Position numbers and translations under genes: made by a program. Below, one piece after another: positions 8,234 to 15,892 of a stretch of 64,000 bases of DNA (position 1 is the stretch's first letter; each line of letters starts with the position of its first letter). This DNA is from JAEUMG01 sp046349315. Lineage in GTDB: Bacteria; Pseudomonadota; Alphaproteobacteria; Rhizobiales; Aestuariivirgaceae. The notes under the pieces are model-generated. The model made no database searches and was not told the DNA's origin. It saw nothing but the letters and a program-made list of their open reading frames with translations. The stretch lies in contig JAXMCQ010000003.1 in the NCBI GenBank assembly GCA_046349315.1, positions 186,001-250,000 on the forward strand. The letters run 5' to 3'.

Positions 8234-8470
8234 TCAGGAACCGGGGTCGGTCGTCACCTTCCTTCTCGCGCGCTTCGGTACTGGCTCAATCACCGGCGGG
8301 GTCTCCGCTTCGTTTGCCAGACGTAGTGCGCGCAACTTTTCCGTCTTGGCGTCGCGAACAGCACGCTCCTGTCGGACGATGCCGCGAACGGTAGTGGTCA
8401 ACAAATCATCGCGCTGATTGCGCGGCATTCGCCCGGTCGACGCGTTAAGCGACTTGAAAATATCGGCCAT
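8234..8470 (-). CDS. Small conserved hypothetical protein
   Basis: A 78-residue basic protein beginning MADIFKSLNASTGRMP, with a central RDAKTEKLRALRLANEAE helix and a basic C-terminus PKRARRKVTTD. Small proteins with this DAKT-KLRALRL motif occur beside cspA and rpsU in rhizobia; no function is known to me. GGAGAG lies six bases before the ATG at 8470, which is why the longer frame to 8566 is not used. Confidence 0.7.
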   Translation of the reverse strand: MADIFKSLNASTGRMPRNQRDDLLTTTVRGIVRQERAVRDAKTEKLRALRLANEAETPPVIEPVPKRARRKVTTDPGS

Positions 8471-8603
8471 GAACTCTCCTTCATGCGAGAGACGGCTAAG
8501 CACACCATAAATTGATATTCGCGCGCCCGGATACGCCGGACGCGCGCTATCCTCCTGCCGGTACATCCGCGGTCAGGACGAGCGTATTCTAGTGGTCGAG
8601 CCT

Positions 8604-8813
8604 TTAGACGGCGCGCAGATTATCCGCCGATGCCTTGCCGGTCTTGCGATCGGAGACGAGATCGAAGCTTACTTTCTGGCCGTCGCTCAGGCTGCGCATT
8701 CCCGCCTTTTCGACGGCGCTGATGTGAACGAACACATCCTTGCTGCCATCTTCGGGCTGAATAAAGCCGTAGCCTTTTTGTTCATTATACCATTTAACGG
8801 TACCTTGCGCCAT
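8604..8813 (-). CDS. cspA: Cold-shock protein CspA family
   Basis: A 69-residue OB-fold protein with both RNA-binding motifs: KGYGFIQPE (RNP1) and VFVHIS (RNP2). It begins MAQGTVKWYNEQKGYGFI and ends KASADNLRAV, the standard CspA length. AAGGA lies eight bases upstream of the ATG at 8813. It would melt RNA secondary structure in the cold or in stationary phase. The long gene-free region upstream (8814-9191) leaves room for the extended leader typical of these genes. Confidence 0.95.
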   Translation of the reverse strand: MAQGTVKWYNEQKGYGFIQPEDGSKDVFVHISAVEKAGMRSLSDGQKVSFDLVSDRKTGKASADNLRAV

Positions 8814-9191
8814 CTGACACATCCTTCAATTGGATTTGCCCGTCGCCGCTGCGACAGACATCAACATCGATCGAGGTTTTTCCAAGAAGGTGATCAGTGA
8901 GACGCCAGGCGCGTCACAGGCCATTTCATCGGCCGAAACTCGAAAGTAGCAACCCCTTAGTCCATTATGGACCGATTGGCAACCATTCATCGGTTCCGGA
9001 GCATTTTGGCGATCCGCGACGTTGACCGCCGATCCTGAGGGCATATTCTCACAGGCGGCGTCTAATTGCATTGCTTATTCGGGCGGCTGGGCGCATCGTC
9101 GCGCCATCGTTGGTTTTTGCATCATCGAGCACCGGCGACTGAGAGACAGTAATTGCACTCCCGCTCATCGGCTCCGCCACGGGAGGTGCAT
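8814..9191. other. Gene-free region upstream of cspA
   Basis: No gene is supported over 378 bases. The left part is probably the cspA 5' leader. Frames on both strands here have no ribosome sites and no recognisable domains. Confidence 0.4.
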
Positions 9192-9263
9192 ATGTCGACA
9201 CCGCAAGATTCAGTCGGACGCCGCATCGCTGCCGGCATCGGCCTTGAAACGAAGGATGCGTGA
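9192..9263 (+). CDS. Possible 23-residue leader peptide
   Basis: A short frame, MSTPQDSVGRRIAAGIGLETKDA, begins seven bases after a strong GGGAGG ribosome site and ends in a TGA at 9263. It overlaps the start of the next small gene (ATG at 9256) by eight bases, an arrangement that allows translational coupling. It may instead be the intact N-terminus of that gene with a frameshift between them. No homologue is recognised. Confidence 0.3.
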   Translation: MSTPQDSVGRRIAAGIGLETKDA

Positions 9264-9474
9264 CGTGCTGCACGCAGGAAAGCCGCTGTTGGTCCGCGCT
9301 TTTGAGCTTGCCCACGGTGGAGAATGCGCCTCGACAAGTCTTCTTCGCAGGCAGCTGAAACTGGAAGGCTATCCCGAGAAGGAGATAGCTGCGCATTTGC
9401 ACGGCAAGAGCCTGCGAACGCAGCTCGCCGGCTTGCTGCGGAACGCGAATAACGATGCTCGGTTCGCACCGTGA
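9256..9474 (+). CDS. Hypothetical small protein
   Basis: A 72-residue frame beginning MRDVLHAGKPLLVRAFELAHGG, with a helix-turn-helix-like middle (CASTSLLRRQLKLEGYPEKEIAAHLHGKSLRTQLAGLLR). The text looks like a small DNA-binding or adaptor protein but I cannot name a family. Start depends on coupling to the overlapping 23-residue frame that carries the ribosome site. Confidence 0.45.
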   Translation: MRDVLHAGKPLLVRAFELAHGGECASTSLLRRQLKLEGYPEKEIAAHLHGKSLRTQLAGLLRNANNDARFAP

Positions 9475-9496
9475 ACCGTCGACCAGGACAGGCCAA

Positions 9497-9694
9497 ATGG
9501 TGACCAGCAATTTTCATGATCGGATCGTTACCCTGCTCTCTCCAGCATTCCTGACCAAGAGACCGGTCGATGTTGACACGATTGTTCATAAGCTGGAATG
9601 CGACTGGCCCACAACGTCGACAGCCAAGCTGCGGCTTGCGGTGATGTCCGTGGCAAAGGACATGCGGCTTCGCATAAGAAACCCTGGTTTTTGA
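9497..9694 (+). CDS. Hypothetical small protein
   Basis: A 65-residue frame, MVTSNFHDRIVTLLSPAFLTKRPVDVDTIVHKLECDWPTTS and onward, with AGGACAGG shortly before the ATG. Composition is protein-like and the gene follows the previous one by 22 bases on the same strand. No family is recognised. Confidence 0.4.
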   Translation: MVTSNFHDRIVTLLSPAFLTKRPVDVDTIVHKLECDWPTTSTAKLRLAVMSVAKDMRLRIRNPGF

Positions 9695-9850
9695 TCCGGC
9701 TTGACGAATTGAGCGCACTCAGAGCGGCCTCACATTTGGCGCTTCTGCTCGAACGATCTCTCTTGCCTTGGCCGCGAAGTACTTCTCCGCACCCCGCGTC
9801 AGAAGCCGCGAGCGTTACGAGCAATCGGCAACCGAACCAGCGTCCGCCCG

Positions 9851-9925
9851 CAAATACCGCGCCGCTTTGAAGACAATATGCTCCGCCACATCGGTATCGG
9901 TCGCATCACCGCCGAGTTCTCGTAA
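9851..9925 (+). pseudogene. DUF1127 remnant
   Basis: The frame here reads PRRFEDNMLRHIGIGRITAEFS and stops, nearly identical to the C-terminus of the DUF1127 gene at 7045 (DDMLRDIGIGRITAEF). No start codon or ribosome site precedes it in frame and the upstream codons do not match the family. It looks like the decayed end of a duplicated copy. Confidence 0.5.
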
Positions 9926-9960
9926 GACGCGAAGTTTTCGACAAAGAATCTGGCCCCACC

Positions 9961-9994
9961 GTAACAAAACCCCCGGGTTTCGGGGACCCGGGGG
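9961..9994 (-). terminator. Rho-independent terminator
   Basis: A perfect 9-bp stem CCCCCGGGT / ACCCGGGGG with a 7-base loop is followed on the minus strand by TTTTGTT. It lies about 125 bases downstream of the 45-residue acidic protein gene and probably ends that transcript. Confidence 0.7.
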
Positions 9995-10092
9995 CTGTTG
10001 CGGCGGGATCGAGGAGTGACGGATGTACACGCTGGACAGCAAGCGGGTCTGCATCCGTCATTTTCACCTTACCGTCGTATGTTCCTCCTCGA

Positions 10093-10112
10093 AATAGGCA
10101 ACCGTACCTAAT
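10093..10112. promoter_or_regulatory. Weak third copy of the TAGGC-N6-GCCTA motif
   Basis: AATAGGC-AACCGT-ACCTAAT resembles the operators at 10314 and 12720 (four changes out of 14 from the first). It lies just past the stop codon of the small acidic protein gene, so it may be coincidental or serve as a downstream site. Confidence 0.25.
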
Positions 10113-10119
10113 CTGGGCG

Positions 10120-10257
10120 CTACAGCGCCCGCATCAGACGCAATACGTCCTCATCGCCTCCCTGGCGGGCTGACGGAAGAAAGGCGGGAACCGCCTTTTC
10201 CTCGTCGTCCGTCATATCTTTTTCTTTTGGCGTTGAAGCTTTTTCGCGTTCGCTCAT
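10120..10257 (-). CDS. Small acidic protein (45 residues) beside the two-component system
   Basis: A 46-codon gene with GGGAG seven bases before its ATG at 10257. The product starts MSEREKASTPKEKDMTDDEEKAV and ends GGDEDVLRLMRAL: charged, acidic, no membrane segment and no cysteine. I recognise no family. Downstream, on the same strand, is a strong terminator (9961-9994); upstream, 57-76 bases before the ATG, is a perfect inverted repeat nearly identical to one ahead of the histidine-kinase gene. It is therefore likely a target of the neighbouring FixJ-like regulator. Confidence 0.6.
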   Translation of the reverse strand: MSEREKASTPKEKDMTDDEEKAVPAFLPSARQGGDEDVLRLMRAL

Positions 10258-10313
10258 CAACTGCTCCCTTTCCCTTGAGAGGCTTGAAGATACCGTGCAC
10301 CGCTCGGCGCCGA

Positions 10314-10333
10314 TATAGGCGAGCTTGCCTATA
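10314..10333. promoter_or_regulatory. Inverted-repeat operator TATAGGC-N6-GCCTATA (site A)
   Basis: A perfect 7-bp inverted repeat with a six-base spacer (GAGCTT), centred about 66 bases upstream of the small acidic protein gene. Twelve of its 14 arm positions match the site at 12720-12739 in front of the histidine-kinase operon. The location and dyad symmetry fit a dimeric response-regulator site. Confidence 0.55.
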
Positions 10334-10368
10334 GGCGAAGCAAGGGCCTCCCGGCAGATTGGCGCTTC

Positions 10369-10436
10369 GGAGGTTATGACCTCCTAGAAGCGTGGCTTGG
10401 GGACCAAGACGAACCCTCTCTCCCCGGGCCACGCTT
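10369..10436. repeat. Nested inverted repeats downstream of the response regulator
   Basis: GGAGGT-tatg-ACCTCC (10369-10384) is followed by AAGCGTGGC (10388-10396) and its exact complement GCCACGCTT (10428-10436), with a smaller CTTGG/CCAAG hairpin inside. They lie just past the regulator's stop at 10457 on the minus strand. There is no U-tract, so this is a stable 3' structure rather than a classical terminator. Confidence 0.5.
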
Positions 10437-10456
10437 CGACCAACCCAAATCGTTTG

Positions 10457-11059
10457 TTACTTGGGGTTCTTAAGCACCGCGCGGATCAAGCCCGCGATGC
10501 TCGCCACATCCATCTTTTCGAGAATGCGCGCGCGGTGGTGATCGACGGTGCGGTGGCTGACCCCGAGAATGACGCCGATCGCCGCGCTTGAGCGTCCCTC
10601 GACCACAAGGTCCATGACTTCGCGCTCGCGCGGCGTTAGTCGCGCCAGGCGCTCGGCATGAAGGCTCTCGGAATCGGGCTCGATGGCTTCGCGCTTCACG
10701 CTGGCAATTGCTGCTTCAATCGTCGCATTCAATTCCTCGTCATGCACCGGCTTTTCAACGAAGTCGAATGCGCCCCCGCGCATCGCCCGCACCGCCAGTG
10801 GCACATCGCCATGTCCCGTGATGAAGATGATCGGCGTGCGCGATCCTTTGGCGCGCAATCGCTTTTGTACTTCAGTTCCGTCAATCTCCGGCATCCTCAT
10901 GTCGAGAAGTATGCACTGGAACGCGCCGGGATCGGGGATTGCCATGAATTCAGGCCCCGAGGCGAATTCCGCAACCGCATAGCCATAAGTCTTCAGGACC
11001 TCTGCCAGCGAAGTCCTCGCCGGCGCGTCGTCGTCGATGATAGCAACACGATGCTTCAT
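10457..11059 (-). CDS. FixJ/NarL-family response regulator
   Basis: A 200-residue regulator. The receiver starts MKHRVAIIDDDAPAR, with phosphorylatable Asp near residue 54 (CILLDMRMPEIDG), Thr in FITGHGD and Lys in FVEKPV. The C-terminal LuxR-type helix-turn-helix (LTPREREVMDLVVEGRSSAAIGVILGVSHRTVDHHRARILEKM) is FixJ-like. Its ATG overlaps the stop of the kinase gene as ATGA, so the two are translationally coupled and almost certainly form a pair. Sites TATAGGC-N6-GCCTATA flank the operon. The signal is unknown; it need not be oxygen. Confidence 0.92.
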   Translation of the reverse strand: MKHRVAIIDDDAPARTSLAEVLKTYGYAVAEFASGPEFMAIPDPGAFQCILLDMRMPEIDGTEVQKRLRAKGSRTPIIFITGHGDVPLAVRAMRGGAFDFVEKPVHDEELNATIEAAIASVKREAIEPDSESLHAERLARLTPREREVMDLVVEGRSSAAIGVILGVSHRTVDHHRARILEKMDVASIAGLIRAVLKNPK

Positions 11060-12684
11060 TCTTTTGTCGCCACGCGAAGAGTGAGAGCTATGCACGTATG
11101 GTTGGGCCGATCATCCGCGATCCACAATTCCCCGCCGTGATCTTCGATGATACTGCGACTCAGATTCAGGCCGAGACCTAGCCCCGATTCCTTCGATGTC
11201 GCGAAAGGCTTGAAGAGTTCGCCGCGTATCGCGTCGGTAAATCCCGGGCCGGTATCGCTGACCGCGATCTCGACCTTGTCTTCGCCCACCTTGCGCGCCA
11301 CAATCGCGATCGTCGCCGATGTGTGGCCGTCCAGGGCTTCGATTGCATTGCGCAGCAGATTGAGCAGCACCTGCTGCAGTTTCACCGGCGGGATATGAAC
11401 CCGCAGCCCGGGTGGAATCTGGATGGTCACCGCCGCGCGCGATTTGCGCAATTCGCCCTGCAGCAATCTTAGGCACAGATCGGCACATTCAGCGATCGCG
11501 GCGGTCGGCATGTCGGAGGCGTCGCGCTTGACCAGCCGGCGGGTATCGTTGATGATCGCACTCGCTGCATCGACCTGTGTTACCGCGGCATCAATGAGCC
11601 CGCCGATCTTGCGCCGATCGAGATTGCGCTCGGGCAAGAGACGTTGAACGGTGCGGATGAAATTGCGCACCGCCGAGAGCGGCTGATTCATTTCGTGTGC
11701 AACGGCACTCGCCATTTCGTTCACCAGCAGCACCCGCGAAGCATGCAGCAGCCGGTTCTGAGCCTCGCTCAATTTCTGGTGGCTCTCGACAAGCTCGGCC
11801 GCAAGCCACTCGCGCTCGGTGACGACGCTGCCCAGCAGCAGGCCGGTAGCCGATAGCGTGATCATCAGGATCTGTAGTTCCGTCGCTGTTCCCGGCTCGA
11901 TATCGCGGACAGTAATGATCGCCATCATGCACACGTCAGTTGCGACGATGCTGAGTGCCGCGCCGGGAAAGCCGTAGCGCAGGGCGGCCGCAACGATCGG
12001 CAGGAGCAGGAGATAGAAGAACTTGAACTGATCGATGCTGTCGAGCCCAAAGACGATGAAGCTCGCGACGAAGATTATCAATGCGCCGGCGATGAGATGG
12101 AGTACGGGCTCCGGCTCCGACAATCGCATGGGGCTGAGCGATCTCCAGACGACGTAAAGCGGCAAGATGGTGATCGTCCCGATAAGGTCGCCGGTCGCCG
12201 AGGTCACGATCGCCGAGAGCAGCCACGGCGATGGCATGCTGCTGAGCCACGCGGTGGTGGCGACGACCAGCACGCCGTAGAGCACGGCCGCCACAGTTCC
12301 AGTCGCCAGGAGCTTGAGCGTCTGTGCAATCGAGCCCGGACGATCAGCGGCCGTTATCTTGGCAAAGATGACGCCGCCGGACGTGTAGACGACCGCGAAG
12401 AGAAAGCCGCGCGACAGGATGAGCGCCGGATCGGCGTAGGGTGTTGCGAAGTACTGCCCAAGCGATGTGGTCGCAAAGAGGATGGGAAAGGAGATCGGCC
12501 CCAGCACAGCCGCCAGGAGGAAGCTAAGACCCGTCTTCGGATCCCATGGGGTCACCCCAAAATCGGGATAGACAAACACGTAGCTTACCCAGTGGAGCGC
12601 CAGGAAGGCGAGGAGATAGGCGACCACGACGGGCGTGAGCCGCGAGATGCGAATCGCCGGAATCCTGATGGCCAAGCCTCCCAT
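11056..12684 (-). CDS. Membrane histidine kinase with MASE1-like sensor
   Basis: A 542-residue kinase. Residues about 15-280 contain eight or so hydrophobic segments (VVVAYLLAFLALHWVSYVF through LLLLPIVAAALRYGFPGAALSIV), resembling the MASE1 integral sensor. The kinase core has the H-box EMASAVAHEMNQPLSAVRNF (His near 331), the N-box LLNLLRNAIEALDG, DTGPGFT and GLGLGLNLS. No PAS or haem domain is present, unlike FixL. It senses something at the inner membrane and phosphorylates the regulator encoded four bases into its own stop codon. Confidence 0.9.
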   Translation of the reverse strand: MGGLAIRIPAIRISRLTPVVVAYLLAFLALHWVSYVFVYPDFGVTPWDPKTGLSFLLAAVLGPISFPILFATTSLGQYFATPYADPALILSRGFLFAVVYTSGGVIFAKITAADRPGSIAQTLKLLATGTVAAVLYGVLVVATTAWLSSMPSPWLLSAIVTSATGDLIGTITILPLYVVWRSLSPMRLSEPEPVLHLIAGALIIFVASFIVFGLDSIDQFKFFYLLLLPIVAAALRYGFPGAALSIVATDVCMMAIITVRDIEPGTATELQILMITLSATGLLLGSVVTEREWLAAELVESHQKLSEAQNRLLHASRVLLVNEMASAVAHEMNQPLSAVRNFIRTVQRLLPERNLDRRKIGGLIDAAVTQVDAASAIINDTRRLVKRDASDMPTAAIAECADLCLRLLQGELRKSRAAVTIQIPPGLRVHIPPVKLQQVLLNLLRNAIEALDGHTSATIAIVARKVGEDKVEIAVSDTGPGFTDAIRGELFKPFATSKESGLGLGLNLSRSIIEDHGGELWIADDRPNHTCIALTLRVATKE

Positions 12685-12719
12685 ACTGCAAAGCTCATAC
12701 TAACCTGATTTCGGCTGCC

Positions 12720-12739
12720 TATGGGCAATCCTGCCTAGA
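12720..12739. promoter_or_regulatory. Inverted-repeat operator TATGGGC-N6-GCCTAGA (site B)
   Basis: This dyad, centred about 45 bases upstream of the histidine-kinase start, differs from the perfect repeat at 10314 in two of 14 arm bases and keeps the six-base spacer. It is probably the autoregulatory site of the FixJ-like system. Confidence 0.5.
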
Positions 12740-12883
12740 CCACCAGGGCCTTTCCCGGAAGGACGGCCAATCAGGCGAAGCGGGCACCTCGAGGCAGCAA
12801 TGGTAAAGGCTCACCGGCTTGCGCCGATGAGCCTTGGCCGGTGATTGACCGGGAGCTTTGTGTCGCTATGCCGCCCGGATGAA

Positions 12884-13459
12884 TTACATCGGGCGCGCGC
12901 TGACGATCTCGCCGCTTCGCGAACTGACAACGATGCGAAATGGAATACCGCGGCGGACACCCGCATAGGCATAGTAGCGGCCCTCGCAGTCCATCATTCG
13001 CACACGATAGAAACCGCTGTCGCGGACGATCTCGCGCCCTTCGCCGCAGCTCAGCCGGTACCCAAAACCTGGCAAGGTCCAATAGGGCTCCAAGTACCAG
13101 TAGCCGCCATAATAGTATTTATAGCGCTGGTCCTTGTACTTGTTCCGCTTGTGCTTGTTGGGGTCATAACGCCACGCGTTGTTTGCCTGACTCGCGTTGT
13201 TGGAGCCATCGCCATTGTCCCAAGTGTTGTCCTGAGGCTTTTTCTTGTTATTCTTATTATCGTACTGGGATTTCTTGGGCGGCGGCGTGTTCCCATTTTC
13301 TGGCGCGCAATCCTGGTCGTCGTCGCAGTCCTGTTGCGTCGCACTATCCTGAGGCCATCCGCTCTTCGGTTTTTGCGCCGCGTCAGCAATTCCGAATGAG
13401 AGCAAACACGCCAATGCGGCTGCCGATGCAATTTTCAGGCTCTGCGAAGTAACACTCAT
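12884..13459 (-). CDS. Secreted protein with C-x19-C C-terminal module, Asn/Lys/Gln-rich linker
   Basis: A 191-residue protein with a signal peptide (LKIASAAALACLLSFGIADA). The middle is low complexity (QQDCDDDQDC, then NKNNKKKPQDNTWDNGDGSNN) with tyrosine-rich text (DQRYKYYYGGYWYLEPYW). The last 55 residues, CGEGREIVRDSGFYRVRMMDC and on to GEIVSARPM, align position by position with the ends of the proteins at 45197 and 45921, including two cysteines 19 apart. AAGGA lies eight bases before the ATG at 13459; the longer frame to 13594 has no site. Function unknown; the C-terminal pattern recalls PepSY-type inhibitory folds. Confidence 0.75.
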   Translation of the reverse strand: MSVTSQSLKIASAAALACLLSFGIADAAQKPKSGWPQDSATQQDCDDDQDCAPENGNTPPPKKSQYDNKNNKKKPQDNTWDNGDGSNNASQANNAWRYDPNKHKRNKYKDQRYKYYYGGYWYLEPYWTLPGFGYRLSCGEGREIVRDSGFYRVRMMDCEGRYYAYAGVRRGIPFRIVVSSRSGEIVSARPM

Positions 13460-13599
13460 CTGTTCATCCTTTTTGGGAGGCATCCCTTTGACGGCTCGTT
13501 GATGAACCGCGCCTGAACACCCGCCCGGCCGGCGTAAACTTGACAAGTTGAGTTGAACGCCCGCTCTTTGCCGCATCCGCCCCATCAGAGACAAGGCCG

Positions 13600-14172
13600 A
13601 TGCCGCCCGATCAGATCATCATCATCCGCCATGCGCAGAAGCCGACCAAGGATCCCAAGCATGACGGCATCAGGGAGGACGGGACGCGCGATCCCGAATC
13701 GCTGATCGTTCGTGGCTGGCAGCATGCCGGTGCGCTGGCCTCGATTTTCTCTGTGCCCGGCAATGCGCCGCCCGATGCCCGATTTACGCAGCCCCACCAC
13801 ATCTTCGCGGCCGGCGAAGGCAAGAAGGAAGCGACAATCAACGGCAAGAAGGTCAAGGTCGGCAGCCACAGCCGGCGTCCTGTCGAAACCATAACGCCGA
13901 TGGCCGAACGATTGGGGCTGAAGCCCGTCACCAGCTTCACCAAGGGCGAGGAGACGCTGCTCGTCAATGACGTGCTGGCGCGAAGCGGAACCGTGCTGAT
14001 CTGCTGGCAACACGAAGACATTCCAGCCATCGGCAATCTGATTACCGGCAATGGTACCACCGTCCCACAGCATTGGCCGGAAAACCGCTACGACCTGATC
14101 TGGGTCTTCGACCGCGCCGGCGCCGATTGGAGGTTTCGCCAGTTTTTCCACGAGCGGCTCATGCCATCTTGA
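13600..14172 (+). CDS. Histidine-phosphatase (phosphoglycerate mutase-like) protein
   Basis: A 190-residue protein with RHAQKP at residues 10-15, the phospho-histidine motif of branch-1 histidine phosphatases, and a later ICWQHEDI as the second histidine. SRRPVETITPMAERLGL supplies the usual arginine. It is smaller than phosphoglycerate mutases and the substrate is unknown. AAGG lies a few bases before the ATG. It starts 5' to and on the same strand as a LysR gene. Confidence 0.75.
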   Translation: MPPDQIIIIRHAQKPTKDPKHDGIREDGTRDPESLIVRGWQHAGALASIFSVPGNAPPDARFTQPHHIFAAGEGKKEATINGKKVKVGSHSRRPVETITPMAERLGLKPVTSFTKGEETLLVNDVLARSGTVLICWQHEDIPAIGNLITGNGTTVPQHWPENRYDLIWVFDRAGADWRFRQFFHERLMPS

Positions 14173-14254
14173 CCGGGCGCCCGCTGACGCCAAATGACAA
14201 GCGCGGCCTTCCGCTCCGTGCTAGCTGGCGCGGCAGAACAAGAGCCCGCCATTC

Positions 14255-15178
14255 ATGCATTCGCTTCATCATCTCGAACTCGTCAACGCCCTGGCCAAGT
14301 ACCGGCATTTCGGCCGCGCCGCCGATGAACTGGGGATTTCCCAGCCGGCTCTGTCCAAGGGCTTGAACCATCTGGAATCATCCCTCGGCGTGAAGCTGTT
14401 TGCGCGGGTCGCGCCGATCGTCCCGACGCCCTTCGGCGAGATCATCCTCCAGCGCAGCAACACCCTCGTTGCGGCATTCGAGGAACTGTTGCGCGAAATC
14501 GAATTGGCCAAGGGCTTCGAGGTGACGACCTTGCGCATCGCCAGCGGCGTCTATCCTGCCGAGATGATCATGCCCGAGGCCATTGCCGAACTGTCGCGCC
14601 AGGCGCCCTTGATCCGTTCCGCACTGGTGATCGCCGGCGATCCGTGGGTCATCGATCATGTCGCCAATGCGCGCAGCGACGTGGGCCTTGCCGATATTCA
14701 GCATGCGGCCGGACACGCGGAACTTTCCACCGAGCCCATTGGCAGTATCGCCAGCCAATTATACTGCCGCGCCGAACATCCGCTCACCAGGCTGAGAGCG
14801 CCGGCGCTCGCCGACCTGCTGCAATATCCCTTTGTCGGCCCGAGCATCCCCGAGAGTCTGCGCGACGCGCTGCCTGTCGAATCCTTTCCGTTCGGCTTGA
14901 TGGATTCAGATCTCGGCACAATCGTCCCGCGCATTCAGGTCGAGACCTACGGTGCCGCCCGTCGCATTGTGATGGCGAGCGACGCGCTCTCAGTCGCGCC
15001 ATCGCACATGCTGAAGGCCGACATCGCAGAGCAGGGCCTGGCAGCACTTTCCGCTGACATTCCGGCGCTGACCCTCAGCTACGGCTTCATCTGGCGGCGC
15101 GGCCGCAGCCTTTCGCCGGTCGCCCAGTCGTTCATGAGAATTGTGCGCAGCTTGGAAGCACAATCGCACGGCCGCTAG
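14255..15178 (+). CDS. LysR-family transcriptional regulator
   Basis: A 307-residue regulator. The winged helix spans residues 1-62 (LHHLELVNALAKYRHFGRAADELGISQPALSKGLNHLESSLGVKLFAR), and the periplasmic-binding-like effector domain fills residues 90-300. The HTH is standard (AADELGISQPALSKGL). It follows a histidine phosphatase gene by 82 bases and converges with the DUF1330 gene; no obvious target divergent gene is present, so its regulon is unclear. Confidence 0.9.
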   Translation: MHSLHHLELVNALAKYRHFGRAADELGISQPALSKGLNHLESSLGVKLFARVAPIVPTPFGEIILQRSNTLVAAFEELLREIELAKGFEVTTLRIASGVYPAEMIMPEAIAELSRQAPLIRSALVIAGDPWVIDHVANARSDVGLADIQHAAGHAELSTEPIGSIASQLYCRAEHPLTRLRAPALADLLQYPFVGPSIPESLRDALPVESFPFGLMDSDLGTIVPRIQVETYGAARRIVMASDALSVAPSHMLKADIAEQGLAALSADIPALTLSYGFIWRRGRSLSPVAQSFMRIVRSLEAQSHGR

Positions 15179-15194
15179 CGTCGAGGACAATCGC

Positions 15195-15488
15195 CTAGGC
15201 GAGCGAACCCTCGAGAATGACGAGGTCCCGCTTCGATGCCTTGAGCGCAAATCGCAGCGCTTCTTGATAGGCCGGATCATCATAGCAGGCCTTCGCTGCC
15301 GCCAGGCTCGGAAACTCGACGACCACCAGCCGCTCTGCGTCTCTTGCCTCGCGCAACACAGGCGGCGCTTTGCTCGGGTTGATGACCGCCCCATATTTTC
15401 CGGCGATCGGCGCCCACAACTTCGCATAGACGGCTTGCGCCTCCGGATCGGCGATCTTCGTGCCGAGAATGAGCCAATAGCCCTTCAT
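15195..15488 (-). CDS. DUF1330 family protein
   Basis: A 97-residue ferredoxin-fold protein starting MKGYWLILGTKIADPEAQAVYAKLWAPIAGKYGAV and containing ERLVVVEFPSLAAAKACYDDPAYQEAL, the DUF1330 signature. GGGAG precedes the ATG at 15488. It lies 26 bases downstream of arsR on the same strand and is probably cotranscribed; a role in arsenic metabolism is only suggested by that position. Confidence 0.88.
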   Translation of the reverse strand: MKGYWLILGTKIADPEAQAVYAKLWAPIAGKYGAVINPSKAPPVLREARDAERLVVVEFPSLAAAKACYDDPAYQEALRFALKASKRDLVILEGSLA

Positions 15489-15514
15489 CTTATCTCCCTC
15501 TTCACACGACGCTG

Positions 15515-15850
15515 TTAGCATTTGCACGAGGCGACGATCTCGGAACATGCCGCCACGACGCGCCTGTCGCCTGCGCAGCAATCCTCCATCAGGAAGCGGA
15601 CGAGGTCGGCGATCTTGTCGTAATTCGCCGAATAGATGACCGAACGCGATTCTTTCCGCGATTCGATCAGGCCCGCACGTTCGAGATGCGCAAGATGGAA
15701 GGACGTCTTCGACGGTTGCATGCCGAGCTTCGCACCGATCGCCATGGCGGCAACCCCCTTCGGCCCTGCCTTCACCAGCATGCGCAGCACATCCAGCCGG
15801 TTTTCCTGGGCGAGCGCCCCGAATGCATCCACCGCTTGACTTTTCTTCAC
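15515..15850 (-). CDS. arsR: ArsR-family metalloregulator
   Basis: A 111-residue winged-helix repressor (LAQENRLDVLRMLVKAGPKGVAAMAIGAKLGMQPSKTSFHLAHLERAGLIESRKESRSVIY). Cysteines cluster at the C-terminus: C91, C92, C102, C109 and C111, consistent with a thiolate site for As(III) or Sb(III) in the dimer. It is divergent from arsC and the aquaglyceroporin across a 42-base gap that contains a dyad TTTCAA-N6-TTGAAA, and it leads a second cistron, DUF1330. Confidence 0.88.
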   Translation of the reverse strand: MKKSQAVDAFGALAQENRLDVLRMLVKAGPKGVAAMAIGAKLGMQPSKTSFHLAHLERAGLIESRKESRSVIYSANYDKIADLVRFLMEDCCAGDRRVVAACSEIVASCKC

Positions 15851-15851
15851 G

Positions 15852-15869
15852 TTTCAATAATCCTTGAAA
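15852..15869. promoter_or_regulatory. Probable ArsR operator
   Basis: The dyad TTTCAA-TAATCC-TTGAAA lies between the arsR start (15850) and the divergent ars genes; a further TTGAAATG follows at 15872. ArsR repressors bind AT-rich dyads of this kind and position to control both directions. Confidence 0.5.
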
Positions 15870-15892
15870 TGTTGAAATGAAGATAGCGCATC

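Noticed and set aside
10023..10097. A 24-residue frame MYTLDSKRVCIRHF with a GAGGAG site
   Set aside because: It has no homology that I recognise, overlaps the terminator flank, and is no longer than chance frames here.
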